From Carnegiea gigantea (lineage: Eukaryota; Streptophyta; Magnoliopsida; Caryophyllales; Cactaceae), in assembly GCA_029747015.1 (NCBI GenBank), contig JAKOGI010000110.1:632233-696232 (forward strand): a stretch of 64,000 nucleotides of DNA, written 5' to 3'. Numbering within the stretch: position 1 is the first letter of the stretch; every line of letters begins with the position of its first letter. A program made the translations under genes and the position numbers. A model generated the notes under the pieces. The model did not search any database. It was not told where the DNA came from and was given only the letters and a program-made list of their open reading frames with translations. Shown one piece after another: positions 46,025 to 58,200 of this stretch.

Positions 46025-46832
46025 GTACGTTTGGTAGGGGTGAAAATCATTTTCCCGGAAAATAATTTTCCTATTTTACGGTATTTGGTAAAACAAAGAG
46101 AGAAAATTTATTTTCAGAGAAAAATCATTTTCCCTACAATGAAGGAAAATATTTCTACTTTGAATAGAGCGTAAGTTGATTTTACATTTCTTTGGCTCTC
46201 ACACGTCTCACACTCTTTCTCTCTTCCGTGTTATTTTCTCGATTTATGGTTCGAAGATTAAGGCAGTGACATATGGTTTGAAGACTAAGGCAACATATTA
46301 AAAATTAATTAGCGAAAGTGTATCATCCCAATGCCGATGAATCTAACAACCATAATTTTATTGAAATCCAAAATGATTTGCAATTTGTCGTTAGGGTTAA
46401 AAAGATAGAGAAACTTGCCATATTTTTCCTCTTCTTTGTTTGTTTGGATTCCTTCTCGAAGGTGAAAAATCGATAAGTGTTGCTAACATCAAATTGTAGG
46501 CAGTAGGTAAGATCAAAAGAACAGATAAATGTACATATTATCACAGCTTTGATCTGAATGACACCACTATTGTAATATAATTCCCCAAAGAACAAAATAT
46601 AAATTCCCATTTTTCTAAATTTCTTGCTTAGTTTTTGTTTTTCACTAATATGTCTCTTTTTAGCTTTTCTGTTCATTTTTTGCTAATCAAACTCATTTTC
46701 CAAAAACGTCATTTTTTTCTTTTACCAAACAACTAAAAATATGAGCTGAAACTCATTTCACATGAAAAATTATTTTATATGAAAAATTATTTTATGGGAA
46801 AATGGTATTCAACCATACCAAACACACCATAA
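46025..46832. mobile_element. MITE-like element with CGTTTGGTA ends
   Basis: The left end, CGTTTGGTAGGGGTGAAAATCATTTTCCCGGAAAAT, matches the reverse complement of the right end (GTGTTTGGTATGGTTGAATACCATTTTCCCATAAAAT) at most positions over about 40 bp. Second-order AAAATCATTTTCC repeats lie inside. It encodes nothing. The exact ends and target duplication are unresolved. Confidence 0.6.
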
Positions 46833-48180
46833 GAAGGATCTTAATTGTGTACTAGTTACTCTATATTTGACCAATGAAAGTTACACCATTCATTCTAAGT
46901 ATACTATTAAAATAGATACTGAATTTGCATTTATGTGATGTGTGGAAAATATCATCTTAAAAGGGGAGATCTTTGGCAAAAAAATAAAATCAACTAATCC
47001 CAGCGAGTCAATATATTTTTGGTGTATATTTTGACAATGCAATTGATTTTAAGCAGATCCCTAAAATCTAATTTTTAAGTTATGTATTCTATGTAGCTCT
47101 CACGGGGCACTTGGTACTTGGTAGGTTTTTTTAAAAAAATTTAATAAAGCCTCCAACATTGTCTGTCTGGAATTTGGAAAGAAAGCTTGGAAATTTCAAT
47201 ACTGGCAAGCGTATGGAAATTGGATGTATATATGTAAAAGGAATTTTACAGACGAAGTATTATGAAAATCATAATCTATCATAAATTAACACATTGTTAA
47301 TTTCAATGCTTCTAAATATCTTTTGCCTCTAGGGGGCCAAAAAAACACTCTTGTTGGAAGTCGTTTTCCTTGTTAAATTATTAGTCACATTAATTAGTCA
47401 TGAGCTTGCGTCACACCGCCATAAGGAAGACAACCTACCCGAATACAAACTAAGGGAGCTTTCTTACATCCGAGCGTATACACTTCCGGAAGCTATGTAA
47501 GCAAAGTATATATTAATAACCACCTATATGACAAATATGTATTTCGCGAAAGTATATATATGTGGCAATAAGAGTACTTGCTCCCGAGAATGTGTAATAA
47601 CTTGTCATTTTTGAAGTGTAAACATGTACTCTAAACACTACTTGTTAATTGCTCTTTTATGATGGTTTCCCTTTTCAATGGTTTCCAAATGCTTGATTAA
47701 TCCTGAAGAACTGAAAAAATACTTTTCCTTTGGGGAAAAAAATTTTAAACTTAATGTTATGTAATTTTTTACCCCCCCAAAAAAAAGGGAATTTGTGGCT
47801 AAATACAACACATGCTTGCATCACAGCCTTATCCCATGGATTATTATTTGGGAAAATAATCAACTGGATGCATTTGCCAAGTTCTCCTCAATCCTTAGAC
47901 CAATTTTCTAATTAAATTACCATGACTATATACATTTCAAATTTATATCTAAGGTATTGATATTAATAAACTTTTGCAAAAGGCCCAAAAAAATTATTAT
48001 GTCCTTGAATTTCATTCCATATCTATAGATTCATACTTCTTATGTACCCTAAAAATCATAAGAATTTTTTTCCGTCATGTAGGGATAAAGATATCTAGTG
48101 TACAAATGATCTTAATGATTTTTGTATATAAATAGTTCACTTATCTATTAATGTTCTCTCTGTATTAGGCTAAGAATGCA
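46833..48180. other. Intergenic, upstream of YUC
   Basis: AT-rich DNA with a C-run/A-run junction at about 47770. No protein-like frame or clear repeat was found. It probably includes distal promoter sequence of the YUC gene. Confidence 0.45.
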
Positions 48181-48182
48181 AG

Positions 48183-48198
48183 TATATATATAGTTATA
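48183..48198 (+). promoter_or_regulatory. Candidate TATA region of YUC gene
   Basis: TATATATATAGTTATA lies about 90 bp before the ATG, a plausible core promoter position for a short 5' UTR. The whole region is AT-rich, so this is suggestive only. Confidence 0.45.
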
Positions 48199-48282
48199 TA
48201 CACTGCACTTCATACCCTAGCATGGGTATTAGGCTGAGTACAAATTTTTGGTTAAATTTTGCAAGCTGTAATAATATTTGTC

Positions 48283-50503
48283 ATGGCTGAAAGAGAGGAT
48301 ACATTAGTATTCATCGTGGGAGCTGGTCCTTCTGGACTCGCAATTTCTGCATGCTTAGCGCGCAAATCTATTCTATTCGTAATTGTTGAAAAGGAAGATT
48401 GTTGCGGTTCTCTTTGGAAGAAACGAACTTATGATCGATGTCACCTTCATCTAGCGAAAGAGTTTTGCTCACTACCCTTTATGCCTCATTCACCTGAGAC
48501 CAAGAAATACATGCCCAAAGATGATTTCATCCGTTACATAGATGACTATGTGTCGCACTTCAACATTAGGCCGCGCTATGGCCATTCTGTTGAATGTGCA
48601 CATTTCAACGAGGATGAGGGGAAATGGTATATTGAAGTCAAGACCAACAATATGCTACCTTCATCTAATAACATAGTCACTAAAGTTTTTACCTCGACTT
48701 TCTTAGTTATTGCTACCGGGGAGAATGGAAAGGGGTTCATCCCTGATATTCCTGGTCTCAAAGACTTCAAAGGAGATGTTATACACTCGAATCAGTACAA
48801 GTCCGGGCTTCAATATGCGGGCAAGCAAGTTCTTGTTGTTGGATGTGGGAACTCTGGAATGGAGATTAGTTATGACCTCTCTAACCATGAAGTAAACACA
48901 TTTATTGTCATCAGAAGTCCGGTTAGACGTCTCTCTTTCGTTATGTACTAATATATGCTTGTATAGGTTGTATAAGATCGATGTTTATCAACAGTTTTTG
49001 TAAGGTTTTGAGTTGATTATTAAGTTTGTGATAATTTGAATTTGATGCATGCAGTTGCATGTGGTTACAAGAGACATGGTTTGGGTGGGAATGCATCTAC
49101 TAAAATACCTTAGCGTTTCAGCAGTGGACTTCTTGATAAAGTTGGCCAGCTACATCAAGTATGGAGACCTATCCAAGTATGGCATCCATCGACCAAAGAA
49201 TGGACCCTTCTCTTTCAAAGCGTTGAGGGGAAGGAGTCCAGTAATTGATGTTGGAACAATTGCCAAAATTCAAAAAGGAGAAATCAAGGTATTCCAGTTA
49301 GATCCTATTCTCTTCGACTTATTTTGTCTGAACTTATTTTGAACTAAACTTATTCTAAACTTATTTGCTGAGCTTGTTATGAATTTATTATGAATTTACT
49401 TACTGAACTTGTTCTAAACTTATTCTGAACAAGTTCAGAACAAATTTTACAAATAAGTTTAGAACAAGTTCAACAAATAAGTTCAGAATAAGTTCGGACC
49501 ATGAAGTTTAATTATGAATAAGTTCAGACAAAATAAGTCAAAGACAAAATTTGTGGATATTTTTTTTTGAGAAATGTAGTATTAGTTCATTAAGTGTTTC
49601 AAGAGTTTCATGCTACCATGGCAAAGTAGAATTAATGTAACATTAGAAATTATCTAAATTTATCAAAAAATTGGTAGGCCTTGCCCGCGATTTCAAGGAT
49701 TAATGGGACTAGAGTGGTGTTTAAAGATCAAGTGGAGTATCATTTTGATGCAATCATCTTTGCAACTGGCTACAGAAGCACTGCATGCGAGTGGCTCAAG
49801 GTGAGTCCTACACTTTCAATTAGAGAAGACATTATGTATTTCCTATCTAGTTTCTTATCCAAAAATTAATATGGTAAGATGTGCCTATAGTATCTCACAA
49901 CTTTAGTTTTCATCTTTCAAAGATGGATCATTTGACACCTCCCCCAAATCCTCGTGTAAATTTTACACATACAGAATCATTCATCCATTTGTTATCTGAA
50001 GCGTAACATTTTCTACAGTACCGATGTCATCTTTAAAAAGTTCGAGATATTTTAATTGTTACACTTATGTATGACAACCTTTATTGTATTTCTAGGCATA
50101 ACTAAATTCATGAGTTGTATGCTATAGTTTTATGCATATGTATTTGTCATATAAGAAAATTTTGGTCCATTCTATTCATATGATTACTTGGAATAAACAC
50201 TACTAAGAGTATGATATACAAATCGTTTCCTTATAATGTAAATTGTGCCTAATAAAACGTTTTCATGTACATACGAAAACAATAACGTATTCAAGATTAA
50301 TAAAAATGGGTTTTTTTATTTTTGTCATGCAGGATTACGACTTCATCCTAGATGAAAATGGATTTCCAAAGAACCCATTTCCTCGTCACTGGAAGGGCAA
50401 AAACAAGTTGTATTGTGCTGGTCTATCGAGAATGGGGCTCCATGGTGTGTCCTCTGATGCCATAGCTATTGCTGATGATATCCATTATCTTCTCCAAAAT
50501 TGA
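48283..50503 (+). CDS. YUC10: YUCCA-type flavin monooxygenase, YUC10/11 clade, 4 exons
   Basis: Exons are 48283-48921, 49055-49288, 49678-49800 and 50333-50503, all phase 0 with GT-AG borders: 388 residues, the usual length. YUC enzymes convert indole-3-pyruvate to indole-3-acetic acid with FAD, NADPH and oxygen. The FAD-binding GAGPSG lies at residues 13-18, the NADPH-binding GCGNSG at 187-192, an ATGEN motif at 144-148 and FATGYRS at 319-325. LHLAKEFCSLPFMP and KNKLYCAGLSRMGL resemble Arabidopsis YUC10 from memory; a YUC11 orthologue is possible. No N-terminal extension or membrane segment was seen, as expected for this cytosolic clade. Intron 2 holds a fold-back repeat. The gene looks intact. 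Confidence 0.92.
49316..49539. mobile_element. Fold-back MITE in YUC intron 2
   Basis: Terminal repeats GACTTATTTTGTCTGAACTTATT and its exact complement (23 bp) bound 224 bp made largely of GAACTTATT/AATAAGTTC repeats in mirrored orientation. The transcript could fold into a long hairpin. No target duplication is evident, and it encodes nothing. Confidence 0.8.
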
Positions 50504-51344
50504 AGTTCCCTTAGAGATATAAGAGATTTTGTCAAACATTTTCTCCGTGGCTTGTGGTCCATTTCATGCTCAATGGTCATGGCATGATAGCATTGACCCC
50601 AATTTTGGCATGTAGAATGGTGTGATAGGGTTATGTACCACACGCTTGTTGTAATTTTAGTGACTTGAATAGTTAGCTTTGGAATGTACAGTGCAATATG
50701 GTTATGAGCCACACACTTAGGTGTAGTTTCAATAACTTAATTAGTTAGTTTGCTTCCGGTATATCTGAAGCCCGTTGAAGCGGAAGTCACCCTAAATAAT
50801 GGTGGTGTTGTATTCCCCTATGTCTTTTATGTCTTCAAAAATTCTCATGTTAATGTTGCAATAACATTATTATCTCTAGTTCAGATGATTTATCACTTTT
50901 CCTTTTTTATGTTAATAGGATAGTATTATTTAATTATGAAATCCCCATATTGCATTGTTAACATGCTATACTAGATACAAATTTCTTTAAAAAACAGGTC
51001 TACTAAATAAGTTACGAGAGTTCAAAACTATACACAGTAAAGTGTGTGGACCAGTGATTAGCCTGTCTTTTTGATAAATATATAACAATATACAATAATT
51101 TACAAAATGGCAAAGGGATGGAGTGTTAAGATGGATGGTGGGTGCTAATTCCTTAGGAAAGACCCTCACCATAATAGCATATTTGTTTTTTTTTTTTTGG
51201 GGGGGGTTTGATATTCATAGTTTTTATTAAGACAACTAATTAGAAATTAAGAGTGTCCTACAAAAGTGGAAGACTTGATTGATTTGGAGTGCAATAGCAA
51301 AAATTGATTTGGCGTGAGTAGTAGGCAACTTACAGTTTTAAAAT
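50504..51344. other. YUC 3' flank
   Basis: The 3' UTR and flank of the YUC gene. A T-run/G-run junction lies at about 51187-51207. No frame or repeat of note was found. Confidence 0.5.
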
Positions 51345-51450
51345 TTAGGGTCAATTGGAACCAATCTTTATATTTTTACAATTTATGAATAAGGCTGCTA
51401 TATCAGACCTTCCACACCCCACTTGGTGGCAGAATTTTTTGAGGTATTGG
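51345..51450 (+). mobile_element. Decayed Au-like SINE
   Basis: The stretch has GGGTCAATTGGAAC, AAGGCTGCTATATCAGACC, CCACACCCCACTTGGTGG and GAGGTATTGG in the order seen in Au-type SINEs. It matches the copy at 57985-58112 over its whole length. No target duplication was found. Confidence 0.55.
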
Positions 51451-51701
51451 ATTTGAATTTTGATGGAGAAAAACAAAAGGTTTTCATGAAGAATGATTTG
51501 TCCCAAATCAATTCTTTGTTTGGGGGGGGGGGGATTCTCAATACTTGTTTTTAAAAAATAACTAATTGAAATGTATTAGAAAAATTCAAAATTGCCTTAA
51601 AACTGTTCAGAGGACAGGGGAACTTTACGCTTGAAATGCTTTGCTTACTTCAAAGAACCCCCCAAAAAAAATCTAAAGGCACATATTTTTTCAGTTAATT
51701 A

Positions 51702-51909
51702 GGCCCTGTTCTTCTCGTGGGTCAATTCTAAAATATCAGTTTCAACCCACTTCAACCTATTTCAACCTACTTCAACCCACTTCTACTATTTTAACCAAGT
51801 TTAATTTATTACTTCAAAAAAATTCAATCCACCTCAACATATTTTAACCTAACTCAATTAACTTTACCTTTTTACTCAGGTGAATTTATGTGCGAAAAGA
51901 ATAGACCCC
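51702..51909 (-). mobile_element. Third, diverged copy of the GTTGAAGTGGG MITE family
   Basis: It starts GGCCCTGTTCTTCTCG and ends GCGAAAAGAATAGACCCC, flanked by TTA on the left and TAA on the right. The body holds CAACCCACTTCAACCTA repeats, the complement of those in the copies at 59818 and 61420, so it lies in the opposite orientation. The flanks do not match exactly, which fits age or an uncertain edge. Confidence 0.65.
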
Positions 51910-52226
51910 TAATCCCTAATTCTACTATAGCTGTAACCCTTTTTAGAGATACCAAGTAAGAAGAGATCACCTACCGCCTTTGAAAAAAAAAAAAAAATAA
52001 TAATAATAATAAGGTATTGAATTTCACTCAAAAATGGCTAACCAAAGACTTGGCAGGCCTCCTACCCCGTCCTTTCTCACTTCATTCGATTCAAAGAAAT
52101 AAAGGGCACGCAATTGTTGAGCTGGTAGATATAAATGTAGACCCATAAATTCAGAATCAATTCTTCTTTTTTTTTTTTTTTAAATTTCTCTTTCTTCATT
52201 TTCTTGCACAAAATTGCGGTCTGAAA
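51910..52226 (+). promoter_or_regulatory. ABC1K upstream region
   Basis: The short stretch before the ABC1K ATG has an (AAT)n run near 51995 and a T-run with CTTTCTTC at about 52160-52200. It probably contains promoter and 5' UTR. No TATA box stands out. Confidence 0.4.
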
Positions 52227-55200
52227 ATGGCCACGCGATCTTTATGGGCCGCCGGAGCGAAGCTAATGGCGGGAACCGCCGTTCTCGGCGGAGGAGCCGC
52301 CGGCGCCGCCATCATGACCACCGAAGATCCGCAAGCGACGCTTAAGCTGTGCACCAATGTCCCCGTCCGCCTCTTTCGTGACTCTGTCACTGCCGCTAGC
52401 ATTGCTTTTGGTAATCCCAAAATCTTCTTGTTACTTTCCGTAATTCTCTGGGTTTAGGACTAGAAGTGCAGTTTCTGTTTGATTCATTTCAGCTATATGG
52501 TTGTCCTTTATGTGCTTGTTGCTTTGTTTATCATAATGTGATTGCTTTGCAAACTATTGTGAAAATTTTCAGCTTGTGGTCAATGTTTTATTGAGTTGAT
52601 ATGTTTTTTTTGGGCTTCTATGTACGTTATGCCAGTTAGGGTTGGAATATGGTGGCTTTATTGTGGGTTTGATGTTGAGCTCAGCGATTTTTTTGTTACT
52701 GCTGGGATCTTCACCACAATATATTTGAATCTATTGGTTGCATTGCATCCCATGAATGGCAAACATTCCTCCCCGCAAACTATGGAAAATATAGCACTTA
52801 TGACTCTTAACATGCTAGTAAAAGTAGGCATTTTGTTTGTAACTTTGTATACTGTAGAGGAACTGAATTTTCCCAGGCCTTGGATCTCGATTGATGTATG
52901 TTTTATGGGTAAGTATTTTGTCAAGTTCCATGATCACGTGGATTAAAATCTATTTATATCATTTCAGTATCATGTGGTTGCAACTTACATGGATAGTTAT
53001 GAATCTTATTCCTCTTCTTTTCAACATGATTTTAAGCTTTAATACTCCTCGCACCTCATTGTCAAATTCACAGAGTTGATGACTTTTCGTATGGTTTGGT
53101 GGTCTAGAGTGTAGCATCTAGCCCCTTAATATACTCGTTTTGTGGAGAGAATCCTTTTATTTTAAGGATTCTGCAGTGATCATCTTAGTCTCTCTGTTGT
53201 GGCCTGCTTTGGCTATTATTCACCATTCACGCAATTAGAGAACGCCAACTCAATTTTTGACCATGAAGGGGCTTTTTTGGTTGGCTTGAATGTGTAGAAT
53301 GGTTAGCTTTCGCAGCCATCTCAAGGATCTTCATGCGCTGAAGAGCCATTGACACAACCCTCATGAATCTTGTATTTTTCTCGTTTTTAAGTGCTCCAAA
53401 GTCCAAAGTATCACATAAGGGGACTTTGTGGATGGTATCTAATTTGGATATAGATAGTCCTTTTGTAAAGATGCTTGCTTTGCATTCATTCCTTTTGTTC
53501 GTATTTATATTTGAATTCCCCTGTAGGAGGTTTTTCTGTTTCTTTTTTTAAATGGCAAAGTTCTTATTAGATGGAAATTTACTTTTTCTGCAATTGCAAG
53601 TGGTAGTTATTGCTTTTGATCACAAAGAGCTATACACTTTGAATTTCCATTCAAGAGAGCTCACACTTCCCTTCAAGTTGTTTACTTGGGAGCCAATAAA
53701 TAGTATAGACCTTCAAAGCAATTTGAGTTGTGCCCAAGAATGCAATTTTTCATATCAGTTTGTCACTTTTAATTGGCTTGATCTTCTAAAATTGCCATGT
53801 GTGAAGAGTCTTGGGAATTTTGGCCATAATTTCTCCATATGTGTATTGTTTCTCAGCATGTACATGTTCCTTCTATAGGTCCTTTATTTTGGAGAACTTG
53901 GTTGTTCATTATTGATGGCACCAATGATGGCTGCTATTCTTGTAGCATTAATTTTTTTTTTTTTGGGGGTTTGTTCATGATGTTCTACTTTTCAATCAAT
54001 TGATGCCAATCAATTAAAATTATAAAAGATGGATGACTGTGAGAGCAGTATTTATTTTTGTTTTTCTCTCTAACTTCTTGTTGCAAAAGTGCATTAAGTT
54101 TGTATTTGGAGAAGTTTGAGACCTTCTTCATTTGTTTGTACAACATTGCTCTGACATCTACATTAATCAGATTATGAATATTCTCTCTGGGGATTGCTTG
54201 AAGGGAGCCCTGAGCATACAAAGGTGAAACATGAAGTTCACCTCAGAAGTGCACATAAACTTCAAGATCTGTGCTTTAAAAATGGAGGAATATATATCAA
54301 GCTTGGTCAACATATCGGCCAACTGGTACAACCCTTACCTCTAAGCTTCTATAGCAGAAGGGATTTGAGTGTGCTTCATTGTAGTGTTGGCAGGAGTATT
54401 CTTCATGGATTTGTACAGGCGAATAATGTTTTACTCGTGCCTTTAGTGTCAATTTCATTTTCCTGTCATTCTGTGTGTCAGGAGTATTTGGTGCCTGAGG
54501 AATACGTCACAACAATGAGGGAGTCTATGCTGAATAGATGTCCAGTTTCTTCATATGATCAAGTTTGTGAAGTCATCAAGAAGGAGGTTGGAGGACCACC
54601 GGACAAAGTAGGTGCATTTTTTCTCGCCTACCCCCCCCCCCAAACCCTTCTCCATTTAAAAAACGATAACTGGCTGAATGATGTTGATTCTTGTATGTTC
54701 TTTGTCTAGAATGGCTAACTGTACGTCTGTGGCTCTATGCATCTAAAGAAACTTTTACGCTTTTCTGCACCCACATTTCCCCGTACAGCCGAAAACAGAT
54801 AATGTGCGTAAATAGGAGCTCATGAAGGGGAGACTAGCTAGAAGCTTGAGGCTGAGGTCCTAGTTTGTTTTGTATATAATCAACGATCGGAGTCCAGGGG
54901 AAGTTTTCAGAGTTTTGTGCATATCCAAAGTAAAACTACCAATCTCAAGCCTTGGCTGTAGCCTGCAGTAGTGTACCCAATTTTAAGTGAAGAACGACAA
55001 AGAACCCCTTCCTAATGGTAATGCTAAATAGATGAAAGAACCTAATTACACTGCATTTGCCATTGTTACCTCGTTTAGCATTGCGTATCTAATCAAACAA
55101 GTTTGAATTCCCCATTTAGCATCATACGTAACCTCCTAACCTTAAACACCTAAGGTGCAATGGTAAGTTGCTGCAATGCTTAAACAGTCCATGAATGAAG

Positions 55201-58200
55201 AGGTTGTGTTTGCAGTTTGTTGTTCCTATTGATTTGCAGGAGGTAGTGGGATATGGTATTTGAGCAGTTTCTGGGTTGGCCTTATACCTGTAAAAGAATT
55301 AACCAAAGTTGTTTCCACTACGGAGTTTTCTTGCGCAATGTTTTAAGGAACATATTTCTTTTGCTATTGTTTGTAACATCCTGACCCATTGGGTGAGTTG
55401 GTGGATAGTCTAAAGGCCCAACAACCTACTCTTTCAACCATGGCTCTTACTTTGACCTAGTTACTACCCTCAAAGCATGTTCTCCTCGCTTGAGCTTGAA
55501 CATGAAAATTACTTGTTGAGATAGAGAGTGAATAGTCCACATTTTTCGTGTTTGTAGTTGTAGGGAGAGCCACGAATGTGTGATCCAAGGTTGACGCGTT
55601 TCCATCTGTAATGCATATGCCCATTGGGTTGAGTTGACTGGCTTAGCTGGATAATCTACTCCCTGTGGTCTTCAAAACCACTGTTTTTATTTTGGCCCAA
55701 GGAATAGCCCTTCTAAGGCCATTTCTCCAGCCTCCACTCAGGCTTGGCTTATTGTTGTATTATACTTATATTGTCACTTATAATGTTTTCCTTTTTTAAT
55801 TTTCTTAATTCTTCCTGTGCGAGACTGGGAGTTAGATGTCAACTTGTTGCATCTTTTTTTTTTTGTGTTGGAAAAAGTTCGTTAATTGATATGTCATGTG
55901 AGTTTTTCCTTTTAGAGCCATATTTCCCTGTTTGCACAATCTTGACGAGGAATTTTTAGGTCTCAAAACACTGGTCTTACTCTTTAGTGGCTTATTTTTG
56001 TACTTATGGATTCTAAGGAGGAAACTGAAATGAGATAGAACAAATGTTACTGCTGTGTTGATAATTTGCATGTCTTGAAATGGCCAATATGTCTGTATGT
56101 CAATTTGCAATTGTTATGACTGTGCTATTACATCTATATGTTTCTATTCTAGTGATCCCTGTTGATTTTGTCTAGTGGTCCCATAGGAAGGCCCATCAAA
56201 GGAAATCATGGCTGCTAGTTCCAGCTAATATGCATAGGACTTACCAAATAAACTTCTTACATCCATTGAAAGTTTGTACCCTGCCCCTCTTCCCTGGTGT
56301 CTTTGAGCCTTAGATGAGGTAAAGATTGTGCCTCTCCATTATCAAACAAGAAGCAAGAGTTATAAGAGAACAAGAGTACTAAACTCCTATTCATGAGAGA
56401 GTTAATTCCCTTTTGGGTATTCCTCGCTCTTCATCCCTTTAGCCATCTAAAGGGAGGAGGGAGGGAGAAAGATGAGAGAGATAAGGGAGAAAAGAAGAAA
56501 AAATTGTAGAGAGAGGGAGGGAAGAAGAGAGGGAGGGAAGGGGCAATCCTAGTAGACTAATTTTTGTCTTATCAGTTTGACTCTAAATGCTGCGCACTGA
56601 AATCTCTGACTAACCTACCCCCTGCTTTATGCAGATTTTCACCAAATTCGATCCTGTTCCGATCGCAAGTGCTTCTCTTGCACAAGTTCATGTTGCACAT
56701 TTACATAATGGCCAAAAAGTTGCTGTGAAGGTCTATATGCAAACTTCTTTACCAAGTGTTCAATTTGGATCTCCAAAACCTGGATCTTTGTTGTATTTTC
56801 TTAGACATTTTTACATATACCTATGGCTTGTTTAATATCCAGGTTCAGCACACTCACATGACCGATACTGCGGCTGCAGATTATGCAACTGTGGATTTGA
56901 TTGTGAATACTCTGCATTGGCTCTTCCCCAATTTTGATTACAGGTATTCTGAGTAGATATACTTTGGGTGCTGTTATGGATTCAAAATGTGGCTGAACTG
57001 AGATGAAACGGCCGCGTTGGAAAGGTTTTGGAGTTGGGTGATCCGCATTTTCATGCCGCGATTGCCGTATTAGAGCGATTTTGCCGTACCGCAACCGCGA
57101 AATCGCGATCGAAACCGCATTTTGAATCCTTGGCTGTTACCCTGCCCCACCCCCCTGGGCAAAAAAAAGGTTTTGCATTGTCCTGACTCTTGAATTGGAC
57201 TGCTGTCTGCTGAATTACTTGCAATGCCTAGGTGGTTGGTTGCTGAAGTTCGTGAAAGCTTGCCTAAGGTATGTTGTCTGGCCTTGAAATTAATAACGCA
57301 AGCTAAATTTTGTTTTGTCTCCTAATTTATGATTGGTTCCTTGGATTCTCGTGCATGTGCTGCTTTGTTGCTGATATGATTTGTCTGATGCTAACAACTC
57401 TTTAAACTCATAGCCACTAGCCATCTATGTTTGTAGAGAAGTTTGTGCCACAAGTCTGCATCATCTTGTTCATTTGACTATAGCCAATGTGATTGGTTTA
57501 AACTTATCTCGTTGAGGTCAATGATTTTGCTTTTCTTAGTTAAGGTACATGTATTGACCAAATGACTAGAAATATTTCGTACTGTGGTCGACTAATGATG
57601 GAAGTTCAAAATGGAAATGTATTCTGTTCAGATTGACATAAGCATGTCCTTTTTTAATTAAAATGATTAATGCACGGCTTATTTTTCTTCATTTGCATAT
57701 GGCTGAAAATTTATAAATTTGGTTTCATACCTTATTCATGTACCTAGACTTGATATTGACCCCTGCGGCTGCATAAATAAACTTTTGTGAGCTGTCTACT
57801 TCTCCTAAGGTGTTTGTCTGTTTTTACTTGGCTTTTTGTATGTCAGCAACTGGGTCATTGGTTGTCCGAAATCTAAATAGCAAGACAAGTTTGGATTATT
57901 TTTTCAGCTTAGATTGTACGGACTAAAGTAAAATGCCTCTTTAAACTTCCTCTGCGCCGTTTATGTGGAGTAATACATAGTCTAGGGTTTTTAAATCTTG
58001 GGTCAATTGGAACTCATCTCTCCGTAATTTTGTAATACAAGGGTAAGACTATTACATCGGACCCCCAGCACTCTGCCTGGTGGTGGGATTGTTGGGTATT
58101 GGACTTGGATTTGAACAACTGGGTCATTAGATTGCTGGTAAATTTGGGGAGGTCAAAATTGAGATTGTTTAAGTCTTCGTTTATCAGAGAAAGGCACCTT

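Noticed and set aside
54191..54709. Single long exon across 54194-54709 of ABC1K
   Set aside because: The family needs the KLGQ...QL segment joined directly to [11 protein letters not shown] at 54326 and AG at 54481 remove the unrelated middle and keep the phase.
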